A stretch of DNA of 40,044 bases, from NCBI GenBank assembly GCA_021372155.1, contig JAJFUZ010000143.1, positions 1-40,044 of the forward strand, read 5' to 3'. Source of the DNA: Parachlamydia sp. (lineage in GTDB: Bacteria; Chlamydiota; Chlamydiia; Chlamydiales; Parachlamydiaceae). The notes below the pieces were generated by a model. The model worked only from the letters and a program-made list of their open reading frames with translations. It did not search any database and was not told where the DNA came from. Made by a program: the position numbers and the translations under genes. Of this stretch, positions 7,384 to 15,181 are shown in pieces (position 1 is the stretch's first letter; the number at the start of each line of letters is the position of its first letter).

Positions 7384-9792
7384 GTGTATATGTCACAGAC
7401 TGTTCAGGAGAAGCGAGTACATTTTATCGGAATAGGCGGAATTGGCATGAGCGGGCTCGCCAGGCTGTTGCTGAAGCGACACATTCAAGTATCCGGAAGT
7501 GATCTCGCTTCGAGTTATGTGACAGAAGGTCTTATCAAAGAGGGCGCCAAGGTCTATTTCGGACATTCCTCTCAGAATATCAGTTCCGATATGAAGGTAG
7601 TCTATACATCTGACATCAAACAAGATAATCCCGAATTTCTTGCCGCTAAAAGTCTCAACTGCGCTTTGTTGCATCGCTCAGAGCTGCTTGCAGAAATGAT
7701 GCAGGGATATAAGACTCTTGCAGTGGCCGGTACGCATGGCAAGACGACGACAACGGCTCTTCTGACGCATGTGCTGAAGGAGGGAAATTTAGATCCAAGT
7801 TTTGCTGTCGGAGGTTTACTACCAAAGCTGCAGATCAATGCTGGACATGGCTCTGGGGAGCATTTTGTCGTGGAGGCGGATGAAAGCGATGGGACATTTC
7901 TCAGGTATCAGCCCTGGGCAGCGATTGTGACGAATATCGACTTGGACCACCTCGATTATTACAAAAGCGAAGCAGCGCTTCTCGATGCTTTCAGCACATT
8001 CATACGAAAGGTGCCGGATCCTGACAGACTTTTCTGGTGTGGAGACGACTCTCGTCTGGAAAGTTTGGCACCAGAGGGAATCAGTTATGGTTTCGGTCGA
8101 AATAATGCTCTCCAGGCTTCTCATTTTCGCCAGGATGGCTGGATGTCCATTTTTGACATCGATTTCCAGGGACGGCGATACAAGAACGTCGAACTTGCAC
8201 GCATTGGAAAGCATAATGTTTTGAATGCGCTGGCAGTCTTTGGTCTGGCAATCACTCTGGGAATTTCTGAGGATGCCATCAGGCGTGCATTTCGTTCTTT
8301 TGAAGGTGTTGTGAGGCGCTGTGAAAAAAAAGGCGAGACTTATGGAATCCTTCTGATCGATGATTATGCGCACCATCCCACAGAAATCGAGTGTACGCTC
8401 AGCGGTCTTCGGGAGGCTGTCCAGGAGAGGCGTCTGATCGCCGTTTATCAGCCCCACCGCTATTCCAGGACAAGGGATTGTCTGGGAAGCTTTGGCAGGA
8501 TTTTTGATGATGCCGATGAGGTCTGGATTACAGATATTTATGGCGCGCGCGAAACGCCTATACCTGGTCTGTCGAGCGATCAAGTTGTGGCAGAAGTGCA
8601 GCAAGCTTCAAAGACGCCTTGCCGTTATGTGCCGCGCGAGAGTCTTGTCGAGTCTTTGGGAGCCTATCTACGCCCTCATGATGTGCTGGTGAGCCTGGGG
8701 GCCGGCGACATCACCCGATTAGGGGCTGATCTGCTGAGCTATTTTAAAGAAAATCCCGTTCACAGGTACAAGATCGGCGTGATTTTTGGAGGCAGGTCTC
8801 TCGAGCATGCAGTCTCTTTAATGTCCGCAAAGTTCATGATGGATTCGTTAAATCCAACGCTCTATGATGTCGCCTCCTTTGGCATTACCAGAGAGGGCTG
8901 CTGGCTGCAAGGCTCGGCCGCGATGCAACAACTTGAGGCTGGTGTGAAGAGCGAAGGGAATCTTCCTCTTCCACCCGAAATTCTGGAGGAGTTGTCAACT
9001 TGCGATGTCCTATTTCCCATCCTCCACGGGCCTATGGGAGAAGATGGCACGATCCAGGGTTTTTTTGAGATGTTAGGCAAGCCTTATGTCGGATGCGACC
9101 ATCGCTCATCCGCAGTCTGCATGGACAAAGCGCTGACCAAAAAGCTGATGCTTCTCAACGGCATCGCCATTATTCCTTTTGTCGACTTCAGCCGCTTTGA
9201 ATGGAAGCGAAATCGAGAAAAATATCTCAAAACCATTTCGGAACAACTGACACTCCCGCTTTTTGTCAAACCGCTGCACCTTGGTTCGACAGTTGGAGTC
9301 AAAAAAGTCCAATCACTGGAAGGGCTTGAGGCTGCTATGGAGGCTGCCTTTGCTGTGGATACACACATTCTCGTTGAAAATGGTCTCAAGGTGCGCGAGA
9401 TCGAATTCGCCTTGATGGGCAATGGCTGGGTCACTGTGCTTCCTCCAGGCGAGGTGTGTACAGAGGGCAAAATCTATGATTATGAAGGCAAGTATGGAGG
9501 CGCCAAGTCGGCACCGTTCATGCCGAAAGCGGAACTATCCCTGGAATTGATCCAGGAGGGCATTTTTATGGCTCAGGCAGCCTATAAGGCCGCAGGCTGC
9601 TCAGGCTTTGCCCGGGTCGATTTCTTCCTCGATGAGAAGGATAAATTCTGGTTGAACGAAATCAATCCTATCCCAGGTTGCACGCCAACGAGCGCCTATC
9701 CGCGCATCTGTCAGGCCAATGGTATCACTGGCCAGATTCTCGTCGACCGCCTGATCACCTATGCGCTGGAAAGCAGGCGGCGTGCCAAGTGA
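7384..9792 (+). CDS. murC-ddl: bifunctional MurC ligase / D-Ala-D-Ala ligase fusion
   Basis: This is one 802-residue polypeptide with two enzymes. Residues 1 to about 455 are MurC (adds L-Ala to UDP-MurNAc): HFIGIGGIGMSGLARLL, the ATP loop VAGTHGKTTTTALLTHVL, VEADESDGTFL, TNIDLDHLDYY, DDYAHHPTEIECT and PHRYSRTRD. From about residue 460 a complete ATP-grasp D-alanine-D-alanine ligase follows: GVIFGGRSLEHAVSLMSA, LHGPMGEDGTIQGF, KPLHLGSTVGVKKV and WLNEINPIPGCTPTSAYP. This fusion is known as a hallmark of Chlamydiae. GTG 7384 follows the murG stop directly; ATG 7390 is the alternative start. The 3' end overlaps the next gene by GTGA. Confidence 0.97.
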   Translation: MYMSQTVQEKRVHFIGIGGIGMSGLARLLLKRHIQVSGSDLASSYVTEGLIKEGAKVYFGHSSQNISSDMKVVYTSDIKQDNPEFLAAKSLNCALLHRSELLAEMMQGYKTLAVAGTHGKTTTTALLTHVLKEGNLDPSFAVGGLLPKLQINAGHGSGEHFVVEADESDGTFLRYQPWAAIVTNIDLDHLDYYKSEAALLDAFSTFIRKVPDPDRLFWCGDDSRLESLAPEGISYGFGRNNALQASHFRQDGWMSIFDIDFQGRRYKNVELARIGKHNVLNALAVFGLAITLGISEDAIRRAFRSFEGVVRRCEKKGETYGILLIDDYAHHPTEIECTLSGLREAVQERRLIAVYQPHRYSRTRDCLGSFGRIFDDADEVWITDIYGARETPIPGLSSDQVVAEVQQASKTPCRYVPRESLVESLGAYLRPHDVLVSLGAGDITRLGADLLSYFKENPVHRYKIGVIFGGRSLEHAVSLMSAKFMMDSLNPTLYDVASFGITREGCWLQGSAAMQQLEAGVKSEGNLPLPPEILEELSTCDVLFPILHGPMGEDGTIQGFFEMLGKPYVGCDHRSSAVCMDKALTKKLMLLNGIAIIPFVDFSRFEWKRNREKYLKTISEQLTLPLFVKPLHLGSTVGVKKVQSLEGLEAAMEAAFAVDTHILVENGLKVREIEFALMGNGWVTVLPPGEVCTEGKIYDYEGKYGGAKSAPFMPKAELSLELIQEGIFMAQAAYKAAGCSGFARVDFFLDEKDKFWLNEINPIPGCTPTSAYPRICQANGITGQILVDRLITYALESRRRAK

Positions 9793-10868
9793 AGATTGTC
9801 TTCTTCCCCGTTGCCTGTCGCCCATTTCATGCCAAAACCCTTGAGGAGAGGCCGTTAGGGGGAACGGAAACGGCTATTATACGCCTGGCAGAAGCCTTGG
9901 CAGGCCTCGGGCAGGATGTCACGGTTCTATCCGATCTCGCGGCCCATCCTCCAACGCGTCCTGCCTATCTATCAGTCCACCGAGCCGGTGAACTGGGAGA
10001 GTTCGATGTCCTGATCGTCATTCGAGGGTTGAAAGGGCTAACGTGCCATTTTCAGTGCAAAAAGCGCTTTTTCTGGTCGGGCGATGCCTATAAAAATGTG
10101 CATACCTATGGAATCGGCGATCGACGCATGATCGCCTGCATGGATGCTTTTCTGGCTGTCAGCGACTGGCAGGCTGAAACCATCTGCAGAAAGTCTGGAT
10201 TTCCCATCGAAAAGACCTATGTGCTGCGCAATGGCATTCGACTGAGCGATTTTCAAGGTGAAGAGAAGCGCTTTCGCAAGCGCCTGATCTATTCTTCAAA
10301 CCCCAGCCGCGGGCTTATCCATCTTCCTGAAATCTATCTGGATCTCAAGCGTCGCCATTCCGATGCCGAATTGTCTGTTTTTGGAAGCGCTGCGGTTTAT
10401 GAACCCACCTGGCCGCCCGTCAATCTCTTCGAGCAAGGTGAACAACTTTTTGCGTTGCTGCGTTCCCTGCCGGGATGCCGTGTTTCCACATCCCTTCTTC
10501 AGCATCTGCTGGCGCGGGAGTTTATGAAATCGGCCATCTGGGCCTATCCCACAGAATTCGAAGAAACCAGCTGCATCACGGCCATGGAGGCGCAAGCGGC
10601 TGGCTGCGTTCCGGTGACTTCAGCACTTGCAGCTTTGAAAGAGACAGTGGGGGATGGCGGTATCTTGATCGATGCTGAAGCAGGAACGAAACGCTATTTT
10701 GATCTCTTTATCGAGGCTTGTGAACGCCTGCTGACCGATGTTGCCTTTTTTGAACAAATCTCTCTGCGTGGGCGTCAGCGTGCCCAGGATCCGGTGCATG
10801 GTTTTGACTGGAAACTTCGCGCACAAGGTTTTTTGGATTATCTAAAAGAGAGATTCCAGCTGTCATGA
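9789..10868 (+). CDS. GT-B glycosyltransferase (family 4 type), first of a tandem pair
   Basis: This is a predicted retaining glycosyltransferase of 359 residues. The protein should start at GTG 9789, whose GTGA overlaps the murC-ddl stop. A longer upstream reading would run through murC-ddl in another frame and gives no homology to the neighbouring paralog. From the GTG it reads VKIVFFPVACRPFHAKTLEE, aligning residue by residue with the next protein. The N-terminal domain has LGGTETAIIRLAEALAGLGQDVTV. The C-terminal nucleotide-sugar domain has EETSCITAMEAQAAGCVPVTS. Donor and acceptor are unknown. Its location suggests a sugar added to an envelope precursor. Confidence 0.85.
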   Translation: MKIVFFPVACRPFHAKTLEERPLGGTETAIIRLAEALAGLGQDVTVLSDLAAHPPTRPAYLSVHRAGELGEFDVLIVIRGLKGLTCHFQCKKRFFWSGDAYKNVHTYGIGDRRMIACMDAFLAVSDWQAETICRKSGFPIEKTYVLRNGIRLSDFQGEEKRFRKRLIYSSNPSRGLIHLPEIYLDLKRRHSDAELSVFGSAAVYEPTWPPVNLFEQGEQLFALLRSLPGCRVSTSLLQHLLAREFMKSAIWAYPTEFEETSCITAMEAQAAGCVPVTSALAALKETVGDGGILIDAEAGTKRYFDLFIEACERLLTDVAFFEQISLRGRQRAQDPVHGFDWKLRAQGFLDYLKERFQLS

Positions 10869-11920
10869 AGATCGTCTTTTATCCCTTCAAATGCGGCCCC
10901 TTTCATGGCAACACGCTGGAGGAAAAGCCCCTCGGCGGGGTAGAGACGGCTGTCATCCGTCTGGCAAAGGCCCTGGATGCACTAGGACATGATGTCACCG
11001 TGCTCACCACGATCCGCAACCCGCCGCCATCGCAGCCGCGCTACATCCATCAGGAGGCTGTGAAATCCCTAGGTCCTGTCGATCTCCTGGTTGCGGTGCG
11101 GAGCTGGGAAGCATTTGTCATTCCAATTCAAGCCAGAAAAAGGTTGCTTTGGACGGGAGACGCCTATCATAACCTCCACACCGCAGGCCTCGGCGACAAG
11201 CGGGTCGTCTCCCTCTTTGATGGACTCCTGTGCGTGAGCAGCTGGCAGGCAGAGACGCTCTGCTCTGCTTCAGGCTATCGCAGGGAAAAAACGCACATTC
11301 TGCGCAACGGCGTCGATCTCGCTGATTTCAGCGGCGGCGAAGACAGAATACGCAAAAGGCTAATCTACTCCTCCAATCCTCAACGAGGTCTGGTCTTTCT
11401 TCCCCTGATCTTTTTCCGGCTGAAACAGAGGCATCCCGAACTGGAGCTGCATGTCTTCAGCAATGCTGCACTATTCGATATGGCCTGGCCGCCAGTTGTT
11501 GCGGCAGACATGCCTCATCAAGCCTTGCTGAACTTGTTGAAAGGGCTGCCTGGCTGCACGGTTCATGGCACAGTCCTTCAGAAGCAGCTGGCGCGGGAAT
11601 TCATGAAGTCTTCTATCCTGACTTATCCCAGCAATATTGAGGAGACCAGCTGCATTACCGTTCTGGAGGCCCAGGCGGCCGGATGCTGCGTTGTGACCTC
11701 TGCAATGGGAGCCCTGGAAGAATCAGTAGGAGAAGGCGGGATCATTGTGCGCGAAGAGCCCGGTTCTGATCCCTTCCTGGATAAATTCACAGAGGCTGTG
11801 GACCTGCTTCTGAAAGATGACAGCCTCTTTCAGAAGCTTTCGCAAAAAGCGCTGGAGCAAAGTCAAGCGTGCGACTGGAAAAAACGGGCTGTAGAGCTCA
11901 TGGAGATAGCAAGCAAATGA
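10865..11920 (+). CDS. GT-B glycosyltransferase (family 4 type), second of a tandem pair
   Basis: A 351-residue paralog of the preceding gene, clearly from tandem duplication. Matching blocks include MKIVFYPFKCGPFHGNTLEE, LGGVETAVIRLAKALDALGHDVTVL, SSWQAETLCSASGYRREKTH, KRLIYSSNPQRGLVFLP, REFMKSSILTYPSNIEETSC and EAQAAGCCVVTSAMGALEE. The acidic EE pair plus the Gly-rich turn near residue 275 is the usual donor-binding region. It begins with ATGA over the previous stop and ends with ATGA into the family 2 enzyme, so the three transferases are probably made together. The substrate is not predictable. The two copies have diverged, so they may catalyse successive additions. Confidence 0.85.
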   Translation: MKIVFYPFKCGPFHGNTLEEKPLGGVETAVIRLAKALDALGHDVTVLTTIRNPPPSQPRYIHQEAVKSLGPVDLLVAVRSWEAFVIPIQARKRLLWTGDAYHNLHTAGLGDKRVVSLFDGLLCVSSWQAETLCSASGYRREKTHILRNGVDLADFSGGEDRIRKRLIYSSNPQRGLVFLPLIFFRLKQRHPELELHVFSNAALFDMAWPPVVAADMPHQALLNLLKGLPGCTVHGTVLQKQLAREFMKSSILTYPSNIEETSCITVLEAQAAGCCVVTSAMGALEESVGEGGIIVREEPGSDPFLDKFTEAVDLLLKDDSLFQKLSQKALEQSQACDWKKRAVELMEIASK

Positions 11921-12669
11921 TGCATCGTTTCAAGATTGTAGTGCCCTCATTCAACAGCGTGGATTTTTTACCCAAAACGCTGCATTCCATCGAGATGCAG
12001 ACATTTAAGGACTATGATGTCTGCGTGATCGATGACGCCTCTACGCTGAAAGCTCAGAGGGAAATCATCGGCGATTATTGCGGACGCAATGACTGGAAGG
12101 CCATCTACCATACCAAAAATGAAGGGGCATTAAAAGGCCTTGTGGAGGCCATTGGAATCCTGAATTGCCAGGACGACGACGTCGTCGTAGTCATCGATGG
12201 TGATGACTGGCTTGCCCACGATAAGGTCCTGGACAGACTGCATCAGGCCTACAGCGACAACGATATCTACATGACCTGGGGGCAGTGCGAGATACATCCC
12301 GCAGGCAAGACCCCTATGAAATATGCCCAGCCTGTCCCCGATATGGTGATCGACCAGAAGCTCTATCGCGACATCCCCTTTGTTTTCTGGCATCCAGCCA
12401 CTTTTAAGTATCTCCTGTGGCGCCATATCGACGACAAGGACCTTCGCGACACAAATGGCGAATACTTTCGCATCATGAAGGACAAGGCAACGCTCTTTCC
12501 TATGCTCGAGATGTGCGGCCACAAAAAGATGTTTATCGGTGAAACGCTCTACATCTATAATATTGGCAACCCGCTCAATGATTATGCCAACACATCCCAG
12601 GAGGAGATCCAACGCGTCGACCGCTACCTGCAATCCAAAACACGCTATCAACAGTTGGTACCCAAATGA
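11917..12669 (+). CDS. family 2 (GT-A) glycosyltransferase
   Basis: An inverting GT-A transferase of 250 residues. The N-terminal nucleotide-binding half is visible as FKIVVPSFNSVDFLPKTLHSIEMQTFKDYDVCVIDDAST, and the metal-binding acidic motif is VVVIDGDDW near residue 93. No transmembrane segment is present, so it is probably cytoplasmic or peripheral. I place the start at ATG 11917, where ATGA overlaps the upstream stop; a second ATG follows at 11920. A longer in-frame reading to 11869 lies inside the neighbour. It overlaps ftsQ by ATGA. Donor and acceptor are unknown. Confidence 0.85.
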   Translation: MMHRFKIVVPSFNSVDFLPKTLHSIEMQTFKDYDVCVIDDASTLKAQREIIGDYCGRNDWKAIYHTKNEGALKGLVEAIGILNCQDDDVVVVIDGDDWLAHDKVLDRLHQAYSDNDIYMTWGQCEIHPAGKTPMKYAQPVPDMVIDQKLYRDIPFVFWHPATFKYLLWRHIDDKDLRDTNGEYFRIMKDKATLFPMLEMCGHKKMFIGETLYIYNIGNPLNDYANTSQEEIQRVDRYLQSKTRYQQLVPK

Positions 12670-13547
12670 TTCCTAAACGCAAAGCCTGGCTGATCATTCT
12701 TTTATCCATCCTCCTCGTTTCAGGGCTCGCGTCTGCCTCGATGGCTTATTATCACTACATTCAGAAAAAGCGTCTGAGCGATCCCAAATTCCGCATCGTG
12801 GCGATCGCTCAGATGAGCGGCGATGGAGAAGTCTTGAAAACAGGTTATCTGGCCGAACTTCTCGGTCTATCTGTCGATCGTCCGGTCAGCCTGCTCTCAT
12901 TCCCTGCCAAGAAAGCAGAGACAATCCTGCGCCAAAACCCGCTCATTACAAATGTCCACATTTCCAAAATCAAGCCAGGAACACTTCTGGTTGAGTATCA
13001 GCTCCGCAAGCCCATTGCCTTTTTAGGCGATTATGCAAACACCGCGATCGATGGTGAGGGGTATCTCTTTCCCTTTCACCCCTTTTATACCCCCAAAAAA
13101 TTGCCCGAAATTGTCCTGGGAGCGATGGTGGGGGAAGAGATAGGTGATCTCGATTCTCCTTGGGGATACCAGATCAAGGGGCATCGCGCCCGCTTAGCTC
13201 TCGAAATCTATCGTACAATGTCCACCCAGTTCGCTGATGTTTCGATCAGGCGCATCGATGTTTCTAAAGCGCATGCCTTGAGCTATGGCCAGCGCCAGCT
13301 GGTGATCATGTTGGAAGAGCGCCTAATGCGCGAGGAGAATGGGCGCCGCATTCTGGTCATCCAGCCGCAGATTCTGCAGCTCAGCTCCTCTGACTGGCGC
13401 CATGAGCTGGAGCGCTACAAAGTCCTGCGCCTGCATTTAGCCACCGAAGAGAAAAGCCAACCTCTTCCCGAGCTCGATCTGCAAGAGAGAAAGCATCTTG
13501 GCATCGATTTGCGTGTCCCCTATCTGGCAGTATTCCATGAGATTTAA
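12666..13547 (+). CDS. ftsQ: FtsQ-like division protein (POTRA domain)
   Basis: This bitopic membrane protein has a cytoplasmic basic N-terminus, one transmembrane segment at about residues 8-29, and an extracytoplasmic POTRA domain at about 42-118. The POTRA/FtsQ pattern is visible: FRIVAIAQMSGDGEV, then YLAELLGLSVDRPVSLLSF, QNPLITNVHISKIKPGTLLVEYQLRKPIAFLG, and IDGEGYLFPF. FtsQ scaffolds the septal FtsB/FtsL/FtsW/PBP3 complex. A divergent FtsQ has been proposed in Chlamydia (CT764, from memory), in the matching position. Length 293 is normal. It is the last gene of the operon. Its TAA lies inside a hairpin. Confidence 0.82.
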   Translation: MIPKRKAWLIILLSILLVSGLASASMAYYHYIQKKRLSDPKFRIVAIAQMSGDGEVLKTGYLAELLGLSVDRPVSLLSFPAKKAETILRQNPLITNVHISKIKPGTLLVEYQLRKPIAFLGDYANTAIDGEGYLFPFHPFYTPKKLPEIVLGAMVGEEIGDLDSPWGYQIKGHRARLALEIYRTMSTQFADVSIRRIDVSKAHALSYGQRQLVIMLEERLMREENGRRILVIQPQILQLSSSDWRHELERYKVLRLHLATEEKSQPLPELDLQERKHLGIDLRVPYLAVFHEI

Positions 13548-13595
13548 TCGCTTTGGCGATTAAATTTGCTTATTTTTAATCGCTATAGCGATTAA
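13543..13595. terminator. double hairpin between convergent ftsQ and cutA
   Basis: Two hairpins share the arm TTAATCGC. The first is a perfect 9-bp stem (13543-13551 with 13556-13564, loop TTTG) that includes the ftsQ stop codon. The second (13576-13595) is a perfect 20-bp palindrome. T-rich sequence separates them. The placement suggests a bidirectional terminator, although both stems are AT-rich. Confidence 0.6.
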
Positions 13596-13596
13596 T

Positions 13597-13944
13597 TCAA
13601 CCTGCCGAGCTGCCTGCCTGAATTTCCGTGCTCTGAGAAAGCCAATCCATGTATTCTTTATTGCCGCCGTCGAGGGCGGTAAAGGTGATTTCGGGGATCT
13701 GGTATTTGCAGTTTTTCTGGATGATCTCTTTCACCTTCTCATACAGATCGGAGCGGGTTACCATGCTGATTTTGCTCTCCTGAGTGGTCTCAAGCTGGTT
13801 GTTCCACATGTAAATGGATTCTACCCACGGGACGATTTTCGCACAGGCCACAAAGCGCTCCTGCACAAGATAGCGAGACACTTTGCGCGCCTCGTCGAGG
13901 CTTCCGCGTGTCCAATGAATTTCGATGAAATGTGACATAGGCAT
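13597..13944 (-). CDS. cutA: CutA1-like divalent-ion tolerance protein
   Basis: A small trimeric CutA1-family protein whose true function is unsettled (linked to copper tolerance and a PII-like fold). Visible family signatures: HWTRGSLDEARKVSRYLVQERFVACAKIVPWVESIYMW, then KISMVTRSDLYEKVKEIIQ and YQIPEITFTALDGGNKEYMDWL. I chose ATG 13944 (115 residues), which places the core at the usual distance from the N-terminus. An upstream TTG at 13995 would add 17 residues with no family support. It converges on ftsQ and diverges from khpA. Confidence 0.88.
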   Translation of the reverse strand: MPMSHFIEIHWTRGSLDEARKVSRYLVQERFVACAKIVPWVESIYMWNNQLETTQESKISMVTRSDLYEKVKEIIQKNCKYQIPEITFTALDGGNKEYMDWLSQSTEIQAGSSAG

Positions 13945-13986
13945 ATGCTGTATCACATTTTCCAGTGCGGTTGCAAGGTTTTTTGA

Positions 13987-14016
13987 TTGAGACAAAACAG
14001 GTCGTCATGGTATGAA
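13987..14016 (+). promoter_or_regulatory. candidate promoter of khpA
   Basis: TTGAGA (13987-13992) and TATGAA (14011-14016) are separated by 18 nt, about 48 nt before the khpA ATG. Four of six bases match in each hexamer, so support is modest. Confidence 0.3.
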
Positions 14017-14064
14017 AATCGGACATGTTCTGAAAAACGAGTCAATCGACATTACAGGTAAATC

Positions 14065-14295
14065 ATGAAGGAATTTATTGAATATTTAGTGAAAAATTTA
14101 GTGGATCAGCCTGATAAAGTAGAAGTACAGTGCAGCCAGAATGACCGCGGGGTGCGCGTCCAGGTGCGCGTATCGCAGGATGATATGGGAAAAGTTGTGG
14201 GTCGAAAGGGGATGACGATCAAAGCTTTGAGAACGATTGTGCTCTCGGTTTGTGCCCGGGTCGGCCAGCGTGTTGAATTGGATTTAGTGGAGTAA
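14065..14295 (+). CDS. khpA: KH-domain RNA-binding protein KhpA
   Basis: A 76-residue protein consisting of one KH domain. The nucleic-acid-binding GxxG loop is GKVVGRKGMTIKALR at about residues 42-56, followed by the final helix and strand ending ELDLVE. KhpA proteins bind RNA, often with KhpB/EloR, and in Gram-positives influence cell division and elongation. Length is typical. It lies apart from the usual rpsP-rimM context. It is preceded by a weak AGGT ribosome site and separated from ssb by 133 nt with its own promoter-like signal. Confidence 0.9.
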   Translation: MKEFIEYLVKNLVDQPDKVEVQCSQNDRGVRVQVRVSQDDMGKVVGRKGMTIKALRTIVLSVCARVGQRVELDLVE

Positions 14296-14362
14296 TAGAA
14301 TCGAAGGAATTTAGTCGCAAATCATTTAGTTACAGCTTCTTGCGTATTTCGTTTTTTTCGCC

Positions 14363-14391
14363 TTGTTAAAAAAATTCTTTATTCATATGGT
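14363..14391 (+). promoter_or_regulatory. candidate promoter upstream of ssb
   Basis: TTGTTA (14363-14368) lies 17 nt before TATGGT (14386-14391) in an AT-rich gap. Transcription would start about 30 nt before the ssb ATG, leaving room for the strong AAGGAGAGG ribosome site at 14412-14420. Confidence 0.4.
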
Positions 14392-14428
14392 GAGGCAAAA
14401 CGAAGGAAAATAAGGAGAGGACTATCCT

Positions 14429-14800
14429 ATGGTGGCGCTAAACAAAGTTCTCATTGCCGGTCGATTGACGCGAAAGCCCGAGTTGCGTAAAACCCCTAAT
14501 GGGGTAGCGGTCACAGATCTTTTGATCGCGCTCAATCGGGATTATGTCAATCTTTTCGGCGAACGCCAGCAGGAGGTCTGTTTTGTCGATGTGGTTGTCT
14601 GGGGAAAACAGGCTGAGGTCTGTGTCCAGATGCTCGAATGTTCGTCGTCCGTGTTAGTTGAAGGACGTCTGCAACTGGATGTCTGGTATGCTAAAGATGG
14701 GGAGAAACGCTGCAAACTGCGCGTAGCTGCTGAACGAGTTCAGTTTTTAGATAAGACCTCTGTCCATTCACATGCTAACGTGGACTCGGCACAGAAGTAA
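14429..14800 (+). CDS. ssb: single-stranded DNA-binding protein, OB fold without acidic tail
   Basis: A 123-residue protein matching the bacterial SSB OB fold: LNKVLIAGRLTRKPELRKTPNGVAVTDLLIALNR, FVDVVVWGKQAEVC, SSVLVEGRLQLDVWYAKDGEKR and LRVAAERVQFL. SSB coats single-stranded DNA and recruits repair proteins through a C-terminal acidic tip. Here the OB domain fills almost the whole protein and the end reads HANVDSAQK, with no DDDIPF-like tip and hardly any linker. It may be an accessory paralog of a full-length SSB elsewhere. The ribosome site AAGGAGAGG with 8-nt spacing is one of the best in the window. Confidence 0.85.
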   Translation: MVALNKVLIAGRLTRKPELRKTPNGVAVTDLLIALNRDYVNLFGERQQEVCFVDVVVWGKQAEVCVQMLECSSSVLVEGRLQLDVWYAKDGEKRCKLRVAAERVQFLDKTSVHSHANVDSAQK

Positions 14801-14812
14801 AACGAGGAATCT

Positions 14813-15166
14813 ATGGGAATCGGCGAAGGCGTTGTCGAGGTTAAAGAAGAAAAAAAAGGGGATATTCTCATCCTGCGCATGCGAGGCAGGCTGGATGCAG
14901 TCTCTTCGCCTGCAACTGAGAAGAAAGTATTTGAATGTATCAATAGCGGTCAGAGTAAGCTTATCCTTGATTTCAGCGGCATCTCCTATCTGAGCAGCGC
15001 AGGGATGCGCATGCTGCTTTCGACAACCAAGAAGTTAAAAAGTCTTTCTGGTAGACTTGTTGTCAGCAGCGTGAATCCTAATGTCATGGATGTCCTCAAA
15101 ATGTCCGGCTTTGATCATGTTTTGGACTTATCGCCGACGGAAGATGAGGCGCTGCGCAAGTTTTAA
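14813..15166 (+). CDS. STAS-domain anti-sigma factor antagonist (RsbV-like)
   Basis: A 117-residue STAS protein of the SpoIIAA/RsbV type. The core is ILILRMRGRLDAVSSPATEKKV, LILDFSGISYLSSAGMRMLLSTTKKLKS and VLKMSGFDHVLDL. By alignment with SpoIIAA, the phosphorylated serine corresponds to Ser62 of the LSSAG motif. In partner-switching systems a kinase phosphorylates this site to release an anti-sigma factor, and a PP2C phosphatase reverses it. Chlamydiae have RsbW- and RsbU-like partners elsewhere; none is in this window. An rsbV paralog also precedes miaA in C. trachomatis (from memory). It starts 12 nt after ssb with a GAGGA site. Confidence 0.9.
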   Translation: MGIGEGVVEVKEEKKGDILILRMRGRLDAVSSPATEKKVFECINSGQSKLILDFSGISYLSSAGMRMLLSTTKKLKSLSGRLVVSSVNPNVMDVLKMSGFDHVLDLSPTEDEALRKF

Positions 15167-15181
15167 AATCAAAAGCGAGTT

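Noticed and set aside
9678-9788. Longer start for the first tandem glycosyltransferase
   Set aside because: It would run through murC-ddl in another frame and adds residues absent from the paralog. GTG 9789 aligns exactly.
10865-11920. Duplicated glycosyltransferases as an assembly artefact
   Set aside because: The two copies differ throughout at both protein and DNA level, so they are genuine diverged paralogs.
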